Assembly: GCA_025200525.1 (NCBI GenBank)
Contig: CM045767.1
Coordinates: 122,872,346-122,936,345, forward strand
Direction of reading: 5' to 3'
DNA: 64,000 bases
From: Camellia lanceoleosa
Taxonomy: Eukaryota; Streptophyta; Magnoliopsida; Ericales; Theaceae
Shown here: positions 58,430 through 64,000 of the stretch, piece by piece
Position numbering within the stretch: the stretch's first letter is position 1
Layout of the letters: each line of letters begins with the position of its first letter
Notes under the pieces: generated by a model
The model's database searches: none
Told to the model about the DNA's origin: nothing
Seen by the model: the letters and a program-made list of their open reading frames with translations, nothing else
Made by a program: the position numbers and the translations under genes

Positions 58430-58995
58430 GGCAGAATTATTCATAAATATTGTGAGATCAAGGAGAACATGGCCCATATAATTAGGGAAGGAAAGGATGG
58501 ATGAAATGGATGAGTGCATTAGGAGTGTTGTGTGACCATAGGATTCCTACTAAGTTGAACAGAAAAATTTACAAGACTACTATTAAGACCTGCTATGATG
58601 CATGGTAATAAATGTAGAGCTGTTAAGGAAAAAAACAAGTTCAAAAAATGAGTGTAACCAAAATAAGAATGTCGAGATGGATGAGAGCAAGAAAAGATGA
58701 AAATAAGAAATAAAACCATGAGAAGTTAAAAGTAGAACCAGTTGAAAATAAGATAAGAGAAAGCCGTTTCAGATGGTATGGTCGTTGGCCAATGAACATG
58801 TTTTTAAGGAGTGATTTGATCCACAAGGAGGGTGGTGAGGAAGGCCTAGGAGAACATGAGTTGAGATGATTAAAAAGGATATGGTTATCTTAAACTTTAC
58901 TAAGGATATAACTACAAAATACCCAATTGGAGGAAATGCATCCATTTAGCTGCCCTAAGTAATTGGGACAAGCCTTGATTTGTTGAGTTAAATTA
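58430..58995 (+). pseudogene. RTE-type LINE, 3' fragment
   Basis: Broken frames give MSRWMRARKDENKK, KIRESRFRWYGRW, then LRSDLIHKEGG, and end CPK, stop, LGQALI. This is the end of the RT protein of RTE-type plant LINEs (normally RMLRWM, ESRLRWFGH, RRSDLI.VEG, RAEWRKRIH and LGQGL). Many stops show long decay. The 5' end is lost. Confidence 0.7.
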
Positions 58996-59039
58996 TGCTC
59001 CCCTATTCCAATCAATCAAAATCTTCATCCAAATTGAAA

Positions 59040-59480
59040 GAAAAACAAACAAATCAGTGATAAGAGTAATATTAGCAAGACCTTCATCACTGCCAAATTG
59101 GTGTCAATGCCATCTACTTTAACCCCATCAACTGATGCTTGTGCAAGCAGCACTTTTTTATAGTTGGTTCTATATTCCTTAACTGCTCTTTCCAATGGAG
59201 TCATCTCTCCCACAGTGATCTCACCAACACAAAGTCTAGTCTTGTTGGCATTAGAACTTGTTCCAAACACAGACATGAGGGTTAGAAGCCATGGCCAGAG
59301 CTGATATTGAATACAGTCCTCCTCCAACATTGGAATTGTTAGTCCTGTCTAATTCCCTCAAGGATGACATGTTTGCAAGTGCTTCTAGTACTAAATCCCC
59401 ACCTAGAAGTTGATCACATAGATTGAACAGAAGAAGAGACTCATAACAAAGAGGGCTTGCAGAACTTATTTCTCTAAGGG
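59040..59480 (-). pseudogene. Unassigned gene fragment, helical-repeat-like
   Basis: Minus strand. One frame (about 59480-59245) reads SASPLCYESLLLFNLCDQLL, GGDLVLEALANMSSLRELDR and GGGLYSISALAMASNPHVCV. After a frameshift near 59270, a second frame reads VGEITVGEMTPLERAVKEYR and VDGVKVDGIDTNLAVMK, ending near a donor-like GT. The first part is Leu-rich and helical and faintly resembles ARM-repeat proteins such as the proteasome chaperone S5b/PSMD5; the second is not recognised. The two parts may come from different genes. Confidence 0.35.
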
Positions 59481-60062
59481 CCTGTACTCGTAAGAAGAGA
59501 CTCTAGTACCTTGATTAAATCTATAAATACCCCATAAAAGTATTCATCAAAAACATTAAAAAGCTGACTAAATAAGCATAGATCCGCAAAATAACAAATA
59601 AGGAGTTTCATATCCAAAAGAAACAAGGTAAAACAAATCGCTACTGAATCGAGCTCTCCAACAAAAATATATATATATATATATTCAATCTACAATAGAT
59701 AGATATAAATAGATAAAAACGTATCTAGATGACATACATATATACCACTAACAAGAACTAAAAAACAGAGACAAATCTAAAAGATTGATAATATTGAAGA
59801 TCTATGTGCACATAAAACTTCAACAACAACAAATCACAAACAAATTGACAAGATAGATAGATCATATACAACTTTCATTACAAAAATAGAATCAAAAACC
59901 ACAATTCATAGCTTTCATACACCAAATCAGATCAGTTTTATTAAAGCTAAACCAATACAAACAACACACAGATTGAAATAGAGGAAAGAGAGATTGAAAT
60001 CGATCGAACCTTTAGATGAAATCGAACTGCTTGAAGCTTGGTGAGACGGCGTAGAGATCAAG

Positions 60063-60093
<31 letters not shown>

Positions 60094-60168
60094 CAGGAGA
60101 AACGTCGTAGGATTAGGGTTTGATAAGAAGAGAGATCAAACATGGAATAGAATGAGGGGTAGTGTATG

Positions 60169-60225
60169 TACCTGAAGGATGAGGTCGTCGTAGATATCAG
60201 TGATCTTGTTGTAGGATTTGGAAGC
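60169..60225 (-). CDS. Possible first coding exon, MASKSYNKITDIYDDLILQ
   Basis: On the minus strand an ATG at 60225 opens 19 codons, MASKSYNKITDIYDDLILQ, followed by the donor CAG/GTACAT. The ATG is in a good context (AAGCAATGGCTTCC). Upstream at 60529-60350 is another frame, MDMASVAKKLERNHEIKVA, which may be a separate fragment or 5' extension. I do not recognise either. No continuation exon is certain. Confidence 0.35.
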
Positions 60226-60648
60226 CATTGCTTCGCTGTGGATCGCTCACAATGGTGTGATCTTGGCCTAGGACTCAAATTTGATTCAGATCTCGACGAT
60301 CGTCTCGGATTTGGCGGAGGAGAAGGAGGAGGATCATCGACGATGTAGATGTGGCGATGGGCTGAGGTTTGGTAGAGAAGGAGAATCTGGCAGTAGATCC
60401 ACATCGTCTCTTCTCAGCCCCTTCACCGCTATAGAATTCAAATCCATCGGATTCGCAACCTTGATTTCGTGGTTCCTTTCGAGCTTCTTCGCAACAGAGG
60501 CCATGTCCATACCAACGGCGATGACCCAACGATTGTCAAAGAACTTTTGAAGAGATTTGGGGATAAGGTAACAAAGGCGCCAAAATGAGATAGTTTAGAG
60601 GGAAATTTGAACATTGGCGAATTTGGGAGGGAGGTAAAATATTAGGTG

Positions 60649-61213
60649 CTGTTTGGTTGATTTTTTTTTTTGGAAAATATTTTTTTGAATTTTTGGTTTT
60701 AATTTTTTGAAAATTGAGTTTTTTATTTTTTTTTATTTTTTTTTAGTGAATATTTTTTAAATTTTAAGCATTTTTTTAGATTTACCTTACTTAGATGTAT
60801 CAAAAAAGTAAAATATTTGTCAAAAAATATTTTAAAAAATTAATAAATACACAAGAATACAAAAAATGTACTGATTTCTCAAAAAAAATTATTTTAAGTA
60901 TGCAGTGAATTTTTTAAATATTTTTTCCCAAATATTACACTTTTAAAGTGTATTTATGTTTGGTATATCGAAAAATTTTAAAAAACATTAGAATATGTGG
61001 AAATAAAAAAATACGGAAAATAAAAAATTTCAATTTTCTGAAAAGTGAATATTGAAAATCCAAACCAAACAAGCTAGTCATATCCTTCGTAAAATTATAT
61101 AAAATTGACAAGTAAGGTAGTTTTGATCTTTTAAATTTTTTTATGAAACTAATTTTTAGTCTTAAAAAAATAAATTTGAATCAAGTTTTAGAAAATCAAA
61201 CCAAACATAGCCA
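60649..61213. mobile_element. hAT-like MITE remnant
   Basis: The left end GGTGCTGTTTGGTTGATTTTT and the right end AAATCAAACCAAACATAGCC are inverted. The interior is very AT-rich, with a second inverted pair (GTTTGGTATATCG near 60960, CCAAACCAAACAAGC near 61060). No target duplication is clear. Confidence 0.45.
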
Positions 61214-61793
61214 TCCCTTCAACTTTGGAAAGAGTTTTGATCTTGTTAATTCGATTATCTCAACTTTGGGTTTTGTGGGCTCATTTTGAGATCAATTTTG
61301 GTGATCTAAATTCACTTTTTACAATTTATTGACTAGAATATTCATGAAAAAAATCAAGAAAATCGGATATCGATAACTGTATATTTGAAACACATTTAGA
61401 TGGATAATTTGAGAGAATCCAAACTCCTTTAGAAAGTTTTAAAGGAATTGAAATTTTGATGAATTGGTACATCGTTAAAAGTTTAGGTGAAGCTTTCAAT
61501 GGCTGAAAACAAATTCATGACAGAGATTACAAGGAAAATGTGTGAGAGAGAGAAAGAGAAGAAGATGAAGAAGAAGAAGCAGAAGAAAAAGAAATGTGAA
61601 ATTGGAATCTGAACAAACGAGAGAGAGGAATGAGAGCAGGTAGAGACCATAGCACCCATACATACACAATAAATGGATTAGGGCATTGAAACTAATGGAA
61701 GAGAAAAGAAAAAGATGAGGAAATATATCAAACGACTAAGATCAAACCCATATTTAGGATCTCAAGCGACGGTGACCAACAAGGAGGTGAATC
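61214..61793. other. Intergenic, no gene seen
   Basis: Mixed AT-rich sequence with an A/G-rich tract at about 61540-61600. One short block (GGATATCGATAACTG near 61365) recalls the foldback MITE family at 118-516. Confidence 0.5.
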
Positions 61794-63251
61794 TGTAACA
61801 ACCCAGATTTTTAATTATTCTGTAGAATTTATACTAATATTATTTAACCTCAGTTCGGAAAATATATAATTTATTATATATTATTATACGTAATTTTATA
61901 AAAATAATATAATTAGTAAGAAATTTAGGTGTCCAAATATAAATAATTAACTAATCTATCCTTATCTATTTTTGAGGGATAAGATTAAAGCGTATAGGTG
62001 ATGATGCCAACTATATATAGGGAGGGTTATGTGGCTGGCCACATGTGCACTTGATGCTTGCTGGGCAAGCATTTCACTTGTATAAAGCAGGAATGGGGCT
62101 ATGAAGGTGGAAGGAAAAAGAAACGAAGAGGGGAAAAGAAATAAGAAAGAAAGAAAGAAAAAAGAGGAAGAAGGAAAAAAATGGTGGAAGTTGAAAGGAT
62201 TTTTGATAGTGGAAAGAAAGAGTAAGGTATTAAAGTTAAGGTGAGTTATATTATACCTTGAGTCACCAAAATATATTTTACATACGTTTTGACTTACCAA
62301 AATCTGTTTTATACAAGTTATGTTTTATTAGTATATTAATAAAAATTATGTTTTATAAATATTTCAGTTACGTGGTTCTATTTCTGAACCCTAATTGCTT
62401 AAAAGGAAACCCCTGGATATGTTTGTTTTACTTTTAAAGAATATTTGGCTATAACCTTATATACAATTATATTTTGTAAGTACCACCACGGGAGTCCCAT
62501 GCCTTGGGGGACTTAAATAACTATTGGCCTCTGTTTGGTGATTTTGTGGCCCTCTGATCCATTGACCTCTGTTCTGTGCGGAGCCAAGTGCTACACTATT
62601 GTGGGAGCCACCTCTAGAATCTGTACGAGCCACCTCTTGAATCCGTACCTCTGTTATGTGCGGACCAAAGTGCTATGTGGAGCTAAGTGCTACACTATTG
62701 TGGGAGCCACCTTTAGAATCCGTACGAGCCACCTCTTGAATCAGACTGCTCTGTTACATTGTCACTTACTGCTCGCTCGTACCGTAGTTATGGTTAGTTA
62801 TTTACATAATTTCTGTATTTCAGTTCTGCTACTTAAATGATTTATGTACCAAACTGAGTTATCTTAAATGTTTTGGCCTAACTAACGATCCATGATTATT
62901 TCGTGTCCCTTATACTCTTGGTATAATATTTCTCTCTCTGCCATGTGCTTATAGTTGTTTACTAATTTTCAGGAAACAATGCAATTCAGAAATAGTCTTT
63001 AGAAAGTCTTAGATGCGGGGCTAAGGAATAGACACACACAGCACTTTTTGATATTTTTATATGTAGATATCGGCCTTTTTGGTCAATAAATTTTGTAATA
63101 AAAATAAAAGCTCCAATGATTATTTTGGTACTCTTATTTAAATATTACTTCCGCTCGTGTTTATTTATTTGTTTAAGAATTGGCCGTAGGTAATTTCAGT
63201 TACTGGCCATCACGATACTTAACCATTGGGTACGGGGAGCAGGTCGTGACA
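61794..63251 (+). repeat. 5' LTR of the short-interior element
   Basis: 1,458 bp. A TATA-like CTATATATAGGG lies near 62012. A ~60-bp segment with GGGAGCCACCT..AGAATC..TACGAGCCACC is repeated at 62600 and 62700. Confidence 0.88.
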
Positions 63252-63253
63252 AA

Positions 63254-63266
63254 TGGTATCAGAGCA
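63254..63266 (+). promoter_or_regulatory. Primer-binding site, initiator Met tRNA
   Basis: TGGTATCAGAGCA, two bases after the LTR end; a perfect iMet complement. Confidence 0.9.
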
Positions 63267-63941
63267 ATGATTTTTTTAGAAAAAAAAAAAAAAAAAAAAA
63301 AACATCATTGGAGCATAGGACACATGCAAATTTAAGAAGTAGGATGGCGGGAAATTAGTACCGAATTATTATATTTTGTTCGTCGATTTAATTTTATATG
63401 ATTATATATATATAATAATTTTTTTTTAGTGTGTCTAATTTGTGAAGGATATTAGATATAATTTATATTTTTTATAGTAAAAAAAGGATAAAAAAAAGAA
63501 TGATGTCGGGCTCAAGCACCCACCAAAATTATAATATAATTAAATACATATAATTTTCAGTTCAGTATTCAAAAAAAAAATTATTTTGATGTTTTTTTAA
63601 AAAGTGTGTTCAAATTATAAAGATACTAATTTTGAAACTATTTCCCATCAATAAAAAGTTCATCTCAAAATTTTCAATTCTTGCATATAATTCTGTCATT
63701 GTGTTCTCTTTTTTATTTATTTTTATCGTAAACAAAATGAGTGAAAAGTTTTTAAAGTCGCTCCTTATTTCTTATTTTGGCCCAAACGATTTTTGACAAC
63801 TAGGCAGTGAGTTGTTTTTGGTAAAGTTTTTTTTAAGGTAATACTTTCTATCAAATTAATCATCTAATATATATATATATATATTTATCAGAGTGCGCAG
63901 CGGATAGCTTACACATGGCAAATTTCGAGAACGAAATTTTT

Positions 63942-63956
63942 AAAAGGAGGGAAGAT
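63942..63956 (+). promoter_or_regulatory. Polypurine tract of the short-interior element
   Basis: AAAAGGAGGGAAGAT directly before the second LTR. Confidence 0.8.
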
Positions 63957-64000
63957 TGTAACAACCCAGATTTTTAATTATTCTGTAGAATTTATACTAA

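Larger units (their letters stand above)
61794..64000 (+). mobile_element. Short-interior LTR retrotransposon, cut by the window end
   Basis: The left LTR is 61794-63251 (TGTAACAACCC...GTCGTGACA); a second copy starts at 63957 with the same TGTAACAACCCAGATTTTTA and runs off the window. Between them lie only 705 bp: PBS at 63254, AT-rich filler, and a polypurine tract. There is no coding sequence. It is non-autonomous; the LTR shares phrases with the element at 20621 (GGAGTCCCATGCCTTGG, CATTGACCTCTGTTCTG), so both may use Tekay-type proteins. Confidence 0.9.

Overview
The window is nuclear DNA of a flowering plant, most likely a eudicot. It is AT-rich, has spliceosomal introns, and is dominated by nested transposable elements. 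The family or species cannot be fixed from the sequence. No rRNA, tRNA gene, operon or CRISPR array is visible.

Layout. 1-5.5 kb holds small foldback elements, a solo LTR with a perfect 5-bp target duplication (2308-3469) and intron-like sequence. 5489-15309 is a full-length Ty3/Gypsy chromovirus (Tekay/Del type, minus strand), with two ~2.58-kb LTRs, TSD TTTGT, iMet primer site, gag, protease, RT, RNase H, integrase and chromodomain. 16.4-20.1 kb holds the main host-gene remnant or gene: an NLP (NIN-like protein) transcription factor locus on the plus strand. It has two successive RWP-RK exon pairs and then three tandem copies of the following exon, of which only the third carries the PB1 domain. 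20621-27916 is an LTR element without coding capacity (TSD CTATT); its left LTR is interrupted by a 1,074-bp non-autonomous CACTA element (TSD AAT). 28.1-34.2 kb is a decayed L1-type LINE with poly(A) and an 18-bp target duplication. 34.3-39.8 kb is AT-rich with small elements and microsatellites.

39825-51432 is a Ty3/Gypsy Tat/Retand-type element on the minus strand (TSD CAAAC). It has an extra RNase H, a ~60-bp tandem repeat array and a separate antisense gene (aORF) on the plus strand with its own TATA box and introns. 51995-58084 is a larger CACTA-type element that holds captured exons of two unrelated host genes, exocyst SEC6 and an AFC/LAMMER protein kinase. It is itself split by a 2.2-kb solo LTR. 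58.4-60.6 kb has an RTE-type LINE 3' remnant and unassigned gene fragments on the minus strand. 61794 to the window end is an LTR element with only 705 bp of internal sequence; its second LTR runs off the window.

How parts relate. The nested insertions give a relative order: the CACTA at 20937 is younger than its host LTR element, and the solo LTR at 52310 is younger than the 52-58-kb CACTA. The most unusual biology is (i) the NLP locus, where exon phases allow a two-RWP-RK protein and three interchangeable 3' exons that would include or omit PB1, and (ii) the gene-capturing CACTA.
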